64,000 nt of DNA from Cohnella fermenti (GCF_004801405.1 NZ_SSOB01000012.1:62001-126000), one strand, 5' to 3'. Counted from the stretch's first letter, positions 34,922-43,965 are shown. Notes: a model not told the origin generated them from the sequence alone. Made by a program: numbers and translations.

Positions 34922-35022
34922 CCCCAAAGGGCGCCTTATCCCTACTGTTCAGGCTATGAATTCCCAGATATTAGGACACTGATCGGATGGGATAAGGCAC
35001 CCTTTTGCGAAAAGGATAGGGG
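34922..35022. repeat. Repeat family B, copy 3
   Basis: Left arm GGGCGCCTTATCCC from 34929; right arm GGGATAAGGCACCC to 35002; outer flank AAAAGGATAGGGG to 35022. Read on the minus strand it is collinear with copy 1, including the inner TCCTAAT-TCTGG segment, so copies 1 and 3 share the whole ~75-bp body. Nothing else is seen between 34780 and 35152. Confidence 0.85.
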
Positions 35023-35152
35023 CAATATCGCCCAGCGCGGCGGCACATACAGGGTGGGGGTATCTAGGCCGCTCCTCCCACACATCGAGAACCAATTGGC
35101 AAGGGATGAAGCTGGGCGAGACGCACATTGGACGATCGAATGGAGGAACTGC

Positions 35153-36199
35153 ATGTCTAACCATTACGAGTTGCGGCCGTTAAAGGTGCCGGAAGATTAC
35201 GAGAGCTTGGCGGAACTGCTCAACACCTTCTTCTCGGAGCCGATCTCCGCGGGGCGCCTGCAGGAGGACGATGCCAATCTGTATACGGTCGGCCATACCT
35301 ACAAGGATGACGACGGGCTGCTGGCCGGCTACGATCGCACGCGCTGCGTCGCGGTGACGAAGGAGAACCGGATTATCGGCTATGTCTGGTCTTGGCGGGC
35401 TCCATGGACCGAGCCGGGTTGCTTAAACAATACGGTCGTTGTCTCGAGGGAGCATCGCGGCCGGGGAATCGGCGGGAGTCTGCTCGAACATCTGCTGCAG
35501 TGGGGCGAAGGGTTGGGCGCGTCGAAGCTCGTATCGGAGATGTGGGACGACGATCCCGCAGCGCGACGATTCGCCGAGCGGAGAGGCTTCGCGGTCGAAC
35601 GTCATATGTTCCAATCGGTGCTGGAGCTGGAGCGGGCGGAGCCTTCGATTGTGGAAGAAAAGGCGTTGTTCGAGGAGCTTGCCGGCCAAGGAATTCGGTT
35701 CCGGACCTTGGCGGAGGCAGGCGAGACGGAGGAGAACAAGCGCAAGATTTACGAGATTTACCGTCGTTCGCTTGTCGACATTCCCGGCTTCACGGGGGGA
35801 GTGCCCGACTTCTACGAATGGCTCAAGTGGCATCTGCAAGTCGAAGGCTACGATCCGGAGCGCGTTCTGCTGGCTGTGGATGGAGAGCGGGGCGACTATG
35901 TCGCTGTGTCGAATCTGCCGTACAAAGAAGCGACCAACGGCATATACCACGAGTACACCGGAGTTTGCCCGGAGTATCGCGGCCGCAAGATCGCCCGCGC
36001 GCTCAAGATCCGCGCCGTTCAATTGGCCAAGCAGCAAGGCGCCGCCTACTTGAAGACGGACAACGACTCGCTCAATGGCCCGATTCTGCGAATCAATCAG
36101 AGTTTGGGCTACGTTCCGCTGCGAGGCTCCTACCGGGTAGTTGCCGATCTGGCAGCGGTTAAGAAGGCTCTGGCGTCGTTGCCGGGGGAAGGAGTGTAA
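35153..36199 (+). CDS. Tandem GNAT-domain acetyltransferase
   Basis: A 348-residue protein with two acetyltransferase domains. Domain 1 (residues ~5-165) carries the acetyl-CoA motif VVSREHRGRGIGGSLLEHLL and domain 2 (~185-345) VCPEYRGRKIARALKIRAVQLAKQQG. Both keep the R/Q-x-x-G-x-G/A pattern. The layout resembles mycothiol-synthase-like double GNATs, but the substrate cannot be named. GGAGGAACTGC precedes ATG 35153; the longer frame upstream has no ribosome site. Confidence 0.88.
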   Translation: MSNHYELRPLKVPEDYESLAELLNTFFSEPISAGRLQEDDANLYTVGHTYKDDDGLLAGYDRTRCVAVTKENRIIGYVWSWRAPWTEPGCLNNTVVVSREHRGRGIGGSLLEHLLQWGEGLGASKLVSEMWDDDPAARRFAERRGFAVERHMFQSVLELERAEPSIVEEKALFEELAGQGIRFRTLAEAGETEENKRKIYEIYRRSLVDIPGFTGGVPDFYEWLKWHLQVEGYDPERVLLAVDGERGDYVAVSNLPYKEATNGIYHEYTGVCPEYRGRKIARALKIRAVQLAKQQGAAYLKTDNDSLNGPILRINQSLGYVPLRGSYRVVADLAAVKKALASLPGEGV

Positions 36200-36409
36200 T
36201 CACAGAAGTCGCGCCAATCCGAGCCATCCCCGACAATAGCCAGATGCATCCGCGGATCGGAATGGAATTCGTTGCGCAGCGATGGCGCGTAGTCGTGCTC
36301 GGTGGCCCAATACTTGGTGGTCCAATGCTCGGTTGCCCAATGCTCGCCGCCCAATGCCCATCCCCAAGTACGGCAGATAGGAGCACGGGCCAGCTCATGG
36401 ACGGAACGA
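36200..36409. repeat. GGCCCAATGCTC tandem tract
   Basis: After the acetyltransferase, 36299-36360 contains a ~15-bp unit of the type GGTGGCCCAATGCTC repeated four times with divergence. No gene or regulatory signal is seen in the rest of this stretch. Confidence 0.65.
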
Positions 36410-36585
36410 ACGTGATTTTTCACATTCGTGGCGGCTTTGGGGCGGCCATTTTGAAGGTTTTATGCTATTTTTCGTATAAAAAGCGGGTGCGGCGGGGGCC
36501 AACCTTGATATGAATGCGGTTTTTCGCATAAAAACCGCGTTATCGCCATATTTGACTCAATTGTATGTGAAAAATAGCATTCGTT
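36410..36585. repeat. Repeat family A, copy 4 (four phased palindromes)
   Basis: 16-mers at 36410-36425 (ACGTGATTTTTCACAT), 36462-36477, 36514-36529 (ATGCGGTTTTTCGCAT) and 36565-36580 (ATGTGAAAAATAGCAT), centres 52, 52 and 51 bp apart. It lies between convergent genes. From ~36600 to ~36700 follows a G/A-rich tandem duplication (GAGAGTCGGAGGAAGTC, twice). Confidence 0.85.
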
Positions 36586-36729
36586 CGGTAGCCGGACGGT
36601 GGATCGAGGCAGATCGAGTCGAATCGAGTCGGGCAAGGGGGCAAGGGAGCAGGGGGGGGGCAGCGAGAGTCGGAGGAAGTCAGAGAGAGTCGGAGGAAGT
36701 CGCCCCGCGTCCGAGCCTTCCGCACAACA

Positions 36730-36757
36730 AGAGGCGCCGGGAGTCCCCTGGCGCCTC
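36730..36757 (-). terminator. Hairpin after the SGNH/stalk gene
   Basis: Near-perfect palindrome AGAGGCGCC ... GGCGCCTCT just past the minus-strand stop at 36764; the following minus-strand bases are only T/G-rich (TTGTTGTG). Probable terminator. Confidence 0.6.
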
Positions 36758-36763
36758 TGCCCT

Positions 36764-38263
36764 CTACTTCGTAATCGCGATCAGCGTCGTTTGGTCGTCC
36801 GTCGCGCTCACGTCCACCTTCCAGCCCATCTGCTCGAAGACGAAGCCGACGGGGGCGAGCGCGGTGCCGCCGACGAGCTTCGGCGCGTAGGCCATGTCGA
36901 CCTTGCCGGTGCCGTCCACCGTCGCGACGGCGGAGTCGACGATGAGGCGCAGCTCGCGGCCGTCCTTGCGCAGCGCCACCGTCTTCGTCGGCTGGTCCCA
37001 GCTCAGCTCGGCGCCGAGCGCCCCAGCGAGCTGCTTGACCGGCACGAGCAGCTCGTTGCCGGATTCGGCTCCTTCGGCAAGCACGCGGTTCGTGAACACC
37101 AGCGACTCGCCGTCCAGCGTCACCTTCACGTTCACGACATTGTTGTCCTTGTTCAGAATCGCCGTCTCCGCGTCGACCTCCAGCCGGTCGTTCAGCTCGT
37201 CGACATTGGCGTCCGTGACGCGGTAAGCCGGGTCATCGCGGCCAATCGCCTCGGCGATCCACGTATTGACGTCCTGCTTATGGTGAGACAGGTCCTTGTA
37301 CAGATCAAGATCGTACGTCCACTCGCCCGCCGCCTGGAAGTCGTACAGTTTAACGTTCGGATACTTCGAGAATTGCTCATACATCCATTTTCTCATCGTG
37401 ATCTGACTCTCGAACCGGCCGGGGTTCGTGTTGTACCAGACGACCTGTCTCAGCACGCTGTAAGGCGGATAGTAGAAGGTGAACTCCACTTCCGGGTGAG
37501 CCTTGACGAGCGACAGGATGTTGTCGTTGAAGCTCTTCTGCACGACATCGAGCGGCTCCTCGTTAATGCCGAAGTACACCTCTCCCTCGTTGGCCGTCGC
37601 GTAATTTTTCGCCACCCGATCCTTGCCGTAAGTAACCATGCGGTTCCAATTGTACATGTACTCGAGGTTCTGCTGGCCGTAGCCGTCCAGCTTCGCCTTG
37701 ATGCTCGTAATGAACTGCTCGTACACCGAATAGTTGAACAGGTACGGATAGTCGTTCCACAGCTTGTCGTCGTACATATAGGCCGGGAATTTGGAGCTGT
37801 TGTCGTACGAATTCGCCTTCAGCGAGAAGTAATCGAGCCCCCAGAGCACCTTCTTCACCTTGCCGGTGCGAAGGGCTACCTTGGCCATCTTGTTGTGCTC
37901 GTCGGCGGTGGAGCCCTCCATGGACAGCTTCATGGCGGTGCCGCCGAGCTCCTTCCCGACGATGGAGGGGAGGAAATTCTCGGTCATGGACGTGCCGATG
38001 ATGATGGTATCGTAATCCCAGTTCTTGGCCAGACCCGGGTTCTGGTAACGCTCCTCGGTGGAGAAGCGGGGCGTGTACCAGGTTACTTTATGGTAGAACT
38101 GAAGCGGATCGATGAGCACGGTCAGCGAGACGACCGCCCCGGCCGCGAGCAAGGCGAACAGAAGGAAGCCGCCGACCATCCGTCTGGAGCGCCGCCTGAT
38201 GGAATTCCGTCTCGCGGGCTTGCCGCGGTCTGCACGCGGAGCGGAGCTAACGTGGGTAGACAT
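36764..38263 (-). CDS. AlgJ/DHHW-like SGNH protein fused to a stalk (CuAO_N1) domain
   Basis: A 499-residue exported protein: basic N-terminus, one transmembrane anchor (~29-50), an SGNH-hydrolase-like domain (~80-370) and a C-terminal copper-amine-oxidase-N-type domain (~395-499; ELLVPVKQLAGALGAELSWD, ALAPVGFVFEQMGWKVDVS). The SGNH block-I serine is in IIGTSMTENF and an Asp/His pair in YKDLSHHKQDV. Proteins of this type (AlgJ/AlgX, DltD-like) move acyl groups onto extracellular polymers delivered by an MBOAT partner. The MBOAT gene is 18 bp upstream in the same operon. Fusion to a stalk domain suggests wall attachment or polymer binding (inference). Confidence 0.82.
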   Translation of the reverse strand: MSTHVSSAPRADRGKPARRNSIRRRSRRMVGGFLLFALLAAGAVVSLTVLIDPLQFYHKVTWYTPRFSTEERYQNPGLAKNWDYDTIIIGTSMTENFLPSIVGKELGGTAMKLSMEGSTADEHNKMAKVALRTGKVKKVLWGLDYFSLKANSYDNSSKFPAYMYDDKLWNDYPYLFNYSVYEQFITSIKAKLDGYGQQNLEYMYNWNRMVTYGKDRVAKNYATANEGEVYFGINEEPLDVVQKSFNDNILSLVKAHPEVEFTFYYPPYSVLRQVVWYNTNPGRFESQITMRKWMYEQFSKYPNVKLYDFQAAGEWTYDLDLYKDLSHHKQDVNTWIAEAIGRDDPAYRVTDANVDELNDRLEVDAETAILNKDNNVVNVKVTLDGESLVFTNRVLAEGAESGNELLVPVKQLAGALGAELSWDQPTKTVALRKDGRELRLIVDSAVATVDGTGKVDMAYAPKLVGGTALAPVGFVFEQMGWKVDVSATDDQTTLIAITK

Positions 38264-38281
38264 GGGTACAGGACCGCCTTT

Positions 38282-39670
38282 CTAGAAATTAAAGTACAGG
38301 AATGTGCTGATCCGGTTCAGATACAGCAGGGAGATGACGAACAGGACGGCGATCCAGAGCGCGACCTTAAGGCTCGGACGGAGCGCCCCTTCCTTCTCCG
38401 AGGAGTTCTTGAACAGCAGGACGAACGGGAGGAACAGGGCGATCAGCACGATCGGCGTCAAGAGCGAGCGGGCAGTGCCGAGGCCGAGCCCTTCAAGCCC
38501 GATCATTCCCTTCAGGATGCGAATGGCCTCATGGAAGTCTTCCGCCCGGAAAAACACCCAAGTCGCATTAATGAACATGAACGTGATGAACCAGGCGAGC
38601 CAGGTCGGCATCGGCTTCCCGCGGCGCGACCAGATGCGCTGCACCGCCTGCCCGACGCCATGCATCGCGCCCCACAGGATAAATGTCCAGCCGGCTCCGT
38701 GCCACAGCCCTCCGAGCAGGAACGTAATGATTGTGTTGATATTCGCCCGGGCGAAGCCCTTGCGGTTGCCGCCGAGCGGAATGTAGATGTAATCGCGCAG
38801 CCAGCGGCTCAGCGTCATGTGCCAGCGTCTCCAGAAGTCGGTGATGCTGACCGCCTTGTACGGCGAATTGAAGTTCTGCGGCAGACGGATGTTGAACAGC
38901 AGCGCGATGCCGATCGCCATGTCGGTGTAGCCGCTGAAGTCGAAGTACAACTGGAACGTGTAGGAGAGCGAGGCCACCCAAGAGTCGACGAAGGACGATG
39001 CCTTCGCGAAGCCGTCGTTCGCGTAGAGGGCGAACGTGTCGGCGATGACGACCTTCTTGAACAAGCCGATGCAGAAGATATATGTACCCTTGGCGATGTT
39101 CGCCCAGTTCCACACCTTGTTGCGCTTGCGGTCGAACTGCGGCATCATCTCGCCGTGATGCAGGATCGGACCGGCGATGAGGTGAGGGAAGAACGTGACG
39201 AACAGCGTGTAGCTGATGAAGTTGAACTCCTTCGCCTTGCCCTTGTAGGCGTCGACGAGGAAGGCGATCTGCGTGAACGTGAAGAAGCTGATGCCGAGCG
39301 GCAGGATGATCTGCAGCGCCGAGAAGCTGTGCCCGGTCAGTTCGCCGAGGTTGTCCAGGAAGAAGTTCGCATATTTATAATAGCCGAGAACCCCGAGATC
39401 GACGACGAGACCGAGAATGAGCACCGCGCGGCGTCTGCCCGTGCTGCGATCGGACCATCTGGCAAGCCACCAGCCGATCAGGTAGTTGAAGACGATGGAG
39501 CCGAGCATCAGCGGCAAGTATTTGGGGTCCCAGTACCCGTAGAAGAACAGGGAAGCCAGCGTAAGCGACGTCTTGGCCGCGATCGTCCAGCGAAGCCGAT
39601 TCAGCACGTAATACACAATCAGAGTGACGGGCAGAAACATGAAGATGAATGGGTAGGAATTGAATAGCAT
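38282..39670 (-). CDS. MBOAT O-acyltransferase (AlgI-like)
   Basis: A 462-residue polytopic membrane protein with about eleven helices. The MBOAT catalytic His lies in TFLLGGLWHGAGWTFILWGAMHG. Other AlgI-type segments are LPLGISFFTFTQIAFLVDAYKG, TFFPHLIAGPILHHGEMMPQF, YFDFSGYTDMAIGIALLF, and NFNSPYKAVSITDFWRRWHMTLSRWLRDYIYIPLGGNR (cited as region ~255-295). AlgI proteins pass acetyl groups across the membrane to an AlgJ/X-type protein, which matches the downstream gene. AGAGGGACGTC precedes the ATG. Confidence 0.92.
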   Translation of the reverse strand: MLFNSYPFIFMFLPVTLIVYYVLNRLRWTIAAKTSLTLASLFFYGYWDPKYLPLMLGSIVFNYLIGWWLARWSDRSTGRRRAVLILGLVVDLGVLGYYKYANFFLDNLGELTGHSFSALQIILPLGISFFTFTQIAFLVDAYKGKAKEFNFISYTLFVTFFPHLIAGPILHHGEMMPQFDRKRNKVWNWANIAKGTYIFCIGLFKKVVIADTFALYANDGFAKASSFVDSWVASLSYTFQLYFDFSGYTDMAIGIALLFNIRLPQNFNSPYKAVSITDFWRRWHMTLSRWLRDYIYIPLGGNRKGFARANINTIITFLLGGLWHGAGWTFILWGAMHGVGQAVQRIWSRRGKPMPTWLAWFITFMFINATWVFFRAEDFHEAIRILKGMIGLEGLGLGTARSLLTPIVLIALFLPFVLLFKNSSEKEGALRPSLKVALWIAVLFVISLLYLNRISTFLYFNF

Positions 39671-39765
39671 GACGTCCCTCTTTCTTCCTTCGATGGTTTG
39701 GCTGCTCAGAGACTATTATCTTCGACTTTAAGCGATATTAAAATACAATTTTTGCTTAAGATGCG

Positions 39766-39806
39766 AAAAAAGAAGCGGCGTCGAAGCGGGATGGCTGCGA
39801 CGCCGC
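39766..39806 (-). terminator. Terminator of the LTA-synthase-like gene
   Basis: On the minus strand, stem CGACGCCGC pairing (39775-39783 with 39798-39806) followed by TTCTTTTTT. It separates the LtaS-like gene from the MBOAT gene, so the latter probably has its own promoter or depends on readthrough. Confidence 0.8.
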
Positions 39807-39820
39807 GGCTGCATGGGCGG

Positions 39821-41830
39821 TTATTCGTTCTTCTCCCTCGGGAGGTCGAGCAGCTTCGGAACAAGGTCGTGCTCGACAACCATATCCGATACGCGAAGCT
39901 CTTCCTTCGCGGCTTCGGCTCCCGGCGTGCAGAGGGCGATATCGGTCTTCTCTCCGTCCGGCAGCGAATAACAGGAGCCGTTCTCCGTCACCCCGTCGCC
40001 GGAGGGGAGGTAATAGAGGCTGGCGGTCGCGAAGCCGCCGTTGCGGAACACGACGGGACTCTCGGAAGCCGACACCATGCTGACGCCCATGAGCGGATTG
40101 CCTTCCGTGGAGATGCCGAGCAGTTGCAGAATCGTCGGAGCCGTATCGATCTGGCCGACCGCCTTCTCGCTGACGCCCGCGTTCTCGTCGTTCGGGAAGT
40201 GGATGAAGAACGGAACCTGGCGGACGATCGCGTCCTTCTCCTGATCGGACAGCGCCCGCCCGTAAAATTGCTCGTAGACGCTCATGTCATACAGCGAGTT
40301 GTCGTGGTCCCCGTAGAACAGCACGATCGTGTTGTCCCACAGCCCTTCGTCCTTCATCCGCTCGACGAGCTCGCCGACCGCTTCGTCGACATAATGCATA
40401 TCCTCCATGTAGTCGCCGAACGTGGTGCCTTTGAACTCGCCGGAATCGAAGTCGACCGCGGACGAGCTGATGTTGAACGGGTGGTGGCCCGAGAGCGTAA
40501 TCGCCAAGGAGTAGAACGGCTGCTGCCCCCGCTCGAGAAGCTGGTCGATCGTCTGGCGGAAGAACGACTTGTCTCCGAGCGACCAGCCGAGCGGCTCGTC
40601 GTTCTCGTAGTCGTTGATCGTGTAGAACTCGTTGTATTCCATGCCGCGGTACATGTTCGTGCGATTCCAGAAGCTGCCGTCGTATGCATGGTGAACGGTC
40701 GTGTCGTAGCCTTCCCCGTTCAGAATCTCCGGAAGACAGCGGAAGTCGTGGTCCGCGAAGCGGCTGAACACCGAGCCCGACGTCATCGGGTGGAGGGAGC
40801 AGCTCGTCAGGAAGTCGGCGTCCGACGTGCGGCCTTGGGCTGTCATATGATAGAAGTTGGGAAAATAGAGGCTCTGCCCGATCAGCTTGTTCAAGTTAGG
40901 TGTAATCTCGACGCCGCCCACCGATTGTCCGATTACCATCGACTGGAACGCTTCCGCTTGAATGACGAGCACGTTCTTGCCCTTGTAGGCTCCGAACAGC
41001 GGCTCGTTCTCCGCCGTCTTCTGCAGGTCGGCGCGGCCGGCGAACCAATCGACGGCATCCTCGATCTCGGCTTCGCTCGGCCCGCTGCCGATCCAATGCT
41101 CCTTGGCGTAGCGATAGGCGTCGTAGCCATGGAAGCCGAATAGTCCGGTCACATTGTAGATCGGGATGTTCCACCAGTTGCCGACGAACAGCCCGCTGGC
41201 CCAGCCGTTCTTCTGCTCATTGACCGGATTCGCGATCATATAGGTGCCCGCGAAGAACAGGACGACACCGAGAGCGATGCGGGCATAGACCGACTTGCGC
41301 TTGAAGAACGCCGGCTTCAGCCGCTGCTCCAGGCTCGCATAAGGGAGGTCCCGCTTCTTCGCCCGGTGGACGAGCCAGAAGACGAGGACCGTGAGCAGGA
41401 CGGCGACGGGCAGATCCGCGAACAGCAGCCAGTCGCCCGGTTTGATCAAGTCCTTGATGCTGTCGCCGAGCTCGCCGACCTGCCCGGCTTGCGTCAGGAC
41501 GGGAACCGAGATGAAGTCCTTGAACGTCCGGAAGTAGATCAGGTCCGCGAACATAATGAAGGACAGAACAAGATCGAGAACGGTGAGCGCGACTGCGCGC
41601 GCGCGCCGGCCGAGCCAGACGGTCCAGAACGTGGCGAGCACCATGGCGCCGATGTTGACCGTCCGCTTCCAATGGTTCATCGCTCCGACGTCGAACTGGC
41701 GATCGAGCCAGTTCAGTTTATAGGCCATGGACGCGATAAGCAGCATCGCTCCCCAGTACGGCCACAGGCGAATGCCTTCCCAAGACAGCCGGACGCCCTT
41801 GCGCGCCGCCGTCTGCAGCATAGTCATCAT
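39821..41830 (-). CDS. LTA synthase/sulfatase-family membrane enzyme
   Basis: A 669-residue protein: five N-terminal transmembrane helices, then an extracellular alkaline-phosphatase-superfamily (sulfatase) domain. The nucleophile Thr is in QGRTSDADF (~residue 335), metal and substrate residues are in FYGDHDNS and ITLSGHHPFN, and VIQAEAFQ opens the domain. LtaS-type enzymes polymerise glycerol phosphate from phosphatidylglycerol or prime such chains. ATG 41830 (or 41827) is chosen since GAAAGGA lies ~13 bp upstream; the frame opens at 41869 without a ribosome site. A consensus promoter is at 41882-41910. Confidence 0.9.
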   Translation of the reverse strand: MMTMLQTAARKGVRLSWEGIRLWPYWGAMLLIASMAYKLNWLDRQFDVGAMNHWKRTVNIGAMVLATFWTVWLGRRARAVALTVLDLVLSFIMFADLIYFRTFKDFISVPVLTQAGQVGELGDSIKDLIKPGDWLLFADLPVAVLLTVLVFWLVHRAKKRDLPYASLEQRLKPAFFKRKSVYARIALGVVLFFAGTYMIANPVNEQKNGWASGLFVGNWWNIPIYNVTGLFGFHGYDAYRYAKEHWIGSGPSEAEIEDAVDWFAGRADLQKTAENEPLFGAYKGKNVLVIQAEAFQSMVIGQSVGGVEITPNLNKLIGQSLYFPNFYHMTAQGRTSDADFLTSCSLHPMTSGSVFSRFADHDFRCLPEILNGEGYDTTVHHAYDGSFWNRTNMYRGMEYNEFYTINDYENDEPLGWSLGDKSFFRQTIDQLLERGQQPFYSLAITLSGHHPFNISSSAVDFDSGEFKGTTFGDYMEDMHYVDEAVGELVERMKDEGLWDNTIVLFYGDHDNSLYDMSVYEQFYGRALSDQEKDAIVRQVPFFIHFPNDENAGVSEKAVGQIDTAPTILQLLGISTEGNPLMGVSMVSASESPVVFRNGGFATASLYYLPSGDGVTENGSCYSLPDGEKTDIALCTPGAEAAKEELRVSDMVVEHDLVPKLLDLPREKNE

Positions 41831-41881
41831 AAATAAATACGCTTCCTTTCGATAAGACACATAAGACACAAAACTTCAATA

Positions 41882-41910
41882 AGTATATCTCTAACGGGGC
41901 CGTCTTTCAA
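41882..41910 (-). promoter_or_regulatory. Promoter of the LTA-synthase-like gene
   Basis: Minus strand: TTGAAA (41910-41905), 17 bp, TATACT (41887-41882). A near-consensus vegetative promoter, about 50 bp ahead of the start. Confidence 0.75.
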
Positions 41911-41933
41911 ACTTGCAAATCCAATGAAGGGGT

Positions 41934-41963
41934 TTGACCCGCCGAATCGGAGGAAGCTACAAT
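41934..41963 (+). promoter_or_regulatory. Promoter of the O-methyltransferase gene
   Basis: TTGACC (41934-41939), 18 bp, TACAAT (41958-41963). It lies inside the longer open frame that begins at 41924, which supports the later TTG start at 42041. Confidence 0.6.
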
Positions 41964-42040
41964 GGGAGGAAAAAGCAGCAGACTGCGCGATGCGAGGAAA
42001 CGCATCGAAGCGCATCGCTATAGAGAGGAAGATAAATCCG

Positions 42041-42712
42041 TTGAACGATAACGCGTGGAATTCCCCATCCGAGACGACCCCGGAGAGCTACTTCGACTCC
42101 TTGTACGAGACCGACCCGGAGCTGACGCGAATCGAGCGGTCGATCCGCGAGCACGGCATGCCGGAGATCTCCGTCGAGCCCGGCTACGGCCGCCTGCTGA
42201 CGCTGCTCGTTGCGGCGACGGGAGCGCGGAGCCTGCTCGAGATCGGCGCGCTCGGCGGCTACAGCGGCCTGTGCCTTGCCCGCGGCTTGCCGCCGGGCGA
42301 AGGGCGGCTGACGTCGCTGGAGCTGAAGCCGGAGTTCGCCGCGCTGGCGTCGCGCAACCTCGCGGAGGCCGGCTATGGCGAGCGCAGCGAGATGATCGTC
42401 GGGCCGGCGGCGGACAGCTTGGCCGCCCTGGAGGCGGAGGGCCGCCGCTTCGACTTCTTCTTCATCGACGCCGACAAGGAGAATTACCCGGTCTACCTGG
42501 AATTCGCGATCCGACTCGCGAATCCGCGCGCGATCGTCGCGGCGGACAACACGCTGCTCCGGGGCCGGACGCTGAACCCCGGCAAGCAAGGGCCTGCCGT
42601 GCTCGCGATCCGCGAGTTCAACAAGGCCGTCGCCTCCGACCCGCGCCTCGTCACGGCGCATCTGCCGTCCTACGACGGCCTGCTGCTCGCGATGGTGAAG
42701 GGCGAGGCATGA
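42041..42712 (+). CDS. SAM-dependent O-methyltransferase
   Basis: A 223-residue class I methyltransferase of the catechol/caffeoyl-CoA O-methyltransferase group. Motif I LLEIGALGGYSGLCLA binds SAM; the acidic SLELKPEFA follows; DFFFIDADKENYPVYLEFA and VAADNTLLRG hold the divalent-metal ligands (Asp, Asp-Asn). The start is TTG 42041 after GAGAGGAAGATAAATCCG. Substrate unknown; it stands alone between the LTA-synthase-like gene (divergent) and the alcohol dehydrogenase (convergent). Confidence 0.9.
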   Translation: MNDNAWNSPSETTPESYFDSLYETDPELTRIERSIREHGMPEISVEPGYGRLLTLLVAATGARSLLEIGALGGYSGLCLARGLPPGEGRLTSLELKPEFAALASRNLAEAGYGERSEMIVGPAADSLAALEAEGRRFDFFFIDADKENYPVYLEFAIRLANPRAIVAADNTLLRGRTLNPGKQGPAVLAIREFNKAVASDPRLVTAHLPSYDGLLLAMVKGEA

Positions 42713-42770
42713 AGGGGGAGAGAGGCGAAGGCGAGGCGTAAGGGCGAGGACGGAGTCGCGAGACTATCGC

Positions 42771-43712
42771 TTAATCGTCATGCTCGACGGTGACGGCCAC
42801 TCCGCCCCGCTTGCGCCCTTGCTCGACATAATGATGGGCTTCCGCGATTCGCTCCAGCGGGTAGACGCAGTCCACGACCGGCTTCAGATGCCCGCCGTCG
42901 ATTAATTCGCGGAGCTTATCCAGGCGGGATGCCTTGAGTTCCAGCTTGCCGTCGTCGATCGAGACGTACTTCCCGCCCGGGACAAGCGATCTCCTGGCCT
43001 GTTCCTTGACGGGCGAGCTCTTGGCCCTCCCCGCCGCATCGAGCATCACGTCGTAGCGCTCGAGCCGCTGCGCCGCGTCGTCCGCGGCATAGTCGATCAC
43101 CCGGTCCGCGCCCAGCGCCTGGATGAACGCCGCATTCCGGCCGCTGCACACCGCGGTCACCTCGGCGCCGCAGTGCTTGGCGAGCTGGACGGCCAGCGTC
43201 CCTGACGTTCCCGAGGCTCCGTAGACGAGCACCTTCTGCCCGCGCCGGACGGCGCCTTCCTCGATCCGCTGGAGCGCCAACAGCCCGCCGTAAGCGGCGG
43301 CCGTCGCTTCTTCATAGCCGATCGACGACGGCATCAGCGCCAGGCAGCCGCGCATGGAATCCGTCTCTTGCACACACGCGTACTGTGCGTATGCGCCCAT
43401 TCCGAGCCCGGTAACCCCATATACCCGATCTCCTGGCTTGAATCGCTTGATGTCCGCTCCGACCGATTCGATCTCTCCGGCCAGCACCATGCCGATAATG
43501 GCTGTTCTCGGTCTGCTCCAGCCGAGCGCAAGCCGCATCGGCAACTGGAACCGAAGCGGCAACTGCGCTCCGCGAATGTAGAGGTCGCTCGCGGTGACGG
43601 CCGTGGCGCGGATCTTGATGCATACTTCCTTCCGCTTGGGAACGGGCTTGCGCCGTTCTTGAAGCTGAAGCACTTCCGGGGGGCCATACTTCGTACAGAC
43701 AACCGCCTTCAT
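42771..43712 (-). CDS. NAD(P)-dependent zinc-type alcohol dehydrogenase / quinone oxidoreductase
   Basis: A 313-residue MDR-superfamily protein: GroES-like N-domain (MKAVVCTKYGPPEVLQLQE, ATAVTASDLYIRG), GEIESVGADIKRFKPGDRVYG, and a Rossmann motif VLVYGASGTSGTLAVQLAKHCGAEV. It lacks the structural-zinc cysteine cluster and the usual catalytic-zinc Cys-His, so a zinc-free quinone/enone reductase is more likely than a true alcohol dehydrogenase. GGGGAGG lies 10 bp ahead of the ATG. Confidence 0.88.
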   Translation of the reverse strand: MKAVVCTKYGPPEVLQLQERRKPVPKRKEVCIKIRATAVTASDLYIRGAQLPLRFQLPMRLALGWSRPRTAIIGMVLAGEIESVGADIKRFKPGDRVYGVTGLGMGAYAQYACVQETDSMRGCLALMPSSIGYEEATAAAYGGLLALQRIEEGAVRRGQKVLVYGASGTSGTLAVQLAKHCGAEVTAVCSGRNAAFIQALGADRVIDYAADDAAQRLERYDVMLDAAGRAKSSPVKEQARRSLVPGGKYVSIDDGKLELKASRLDKLRELIDGGHLKPVVDCVYPLERIAEAHHYVEQGRKRGGVAVTVEHDD

Positions 43713-43814
43713 GGCATCGGTTCCTCCCCTAATTTTCCATTTCCAACTTTACTGTAAGCGGCTTCATCGCAAAATTCAAGCAGGAAAAAAAGAGAGGAAC
43801 CCTAATCCGTAAAC

Positions 43815-43965
43815 GGTGGGATGACGGGGCAGCGGACGGATGTGTGGAGTGGGGTGCCATACATCGGCAGGATGGCGGGGCAGCGAGCGAATGTGTGTGT
43901 TGTTCGGAGTGTCGTGGGGTGCCATACCTCGGCGGAATGGCGGGCAACGGACGAATGTGCGGTGT
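43815..43965. repeat. Three-copy ~70-bp tandem repeat
   Basis: Units of the type GATGGCGGGGCAGCG-GACGAATGTGTG ... GGGGTGCCATACCTCGGC occur three times from ~43815 to ~43965, the last one partial. It is adjacent to family A copy 5. No coding signal; the antisense frames reading RHPAEVWHPT are repeat artefacts. Confidence 0.7.

Noticed and set aside
36599..39667. 1022-codon open frame on the plus strand
   Set aside because: It is the antisense shadow of the MBOAT and SGNH genes, produced by GC-rich codon use; no start signal or family match.
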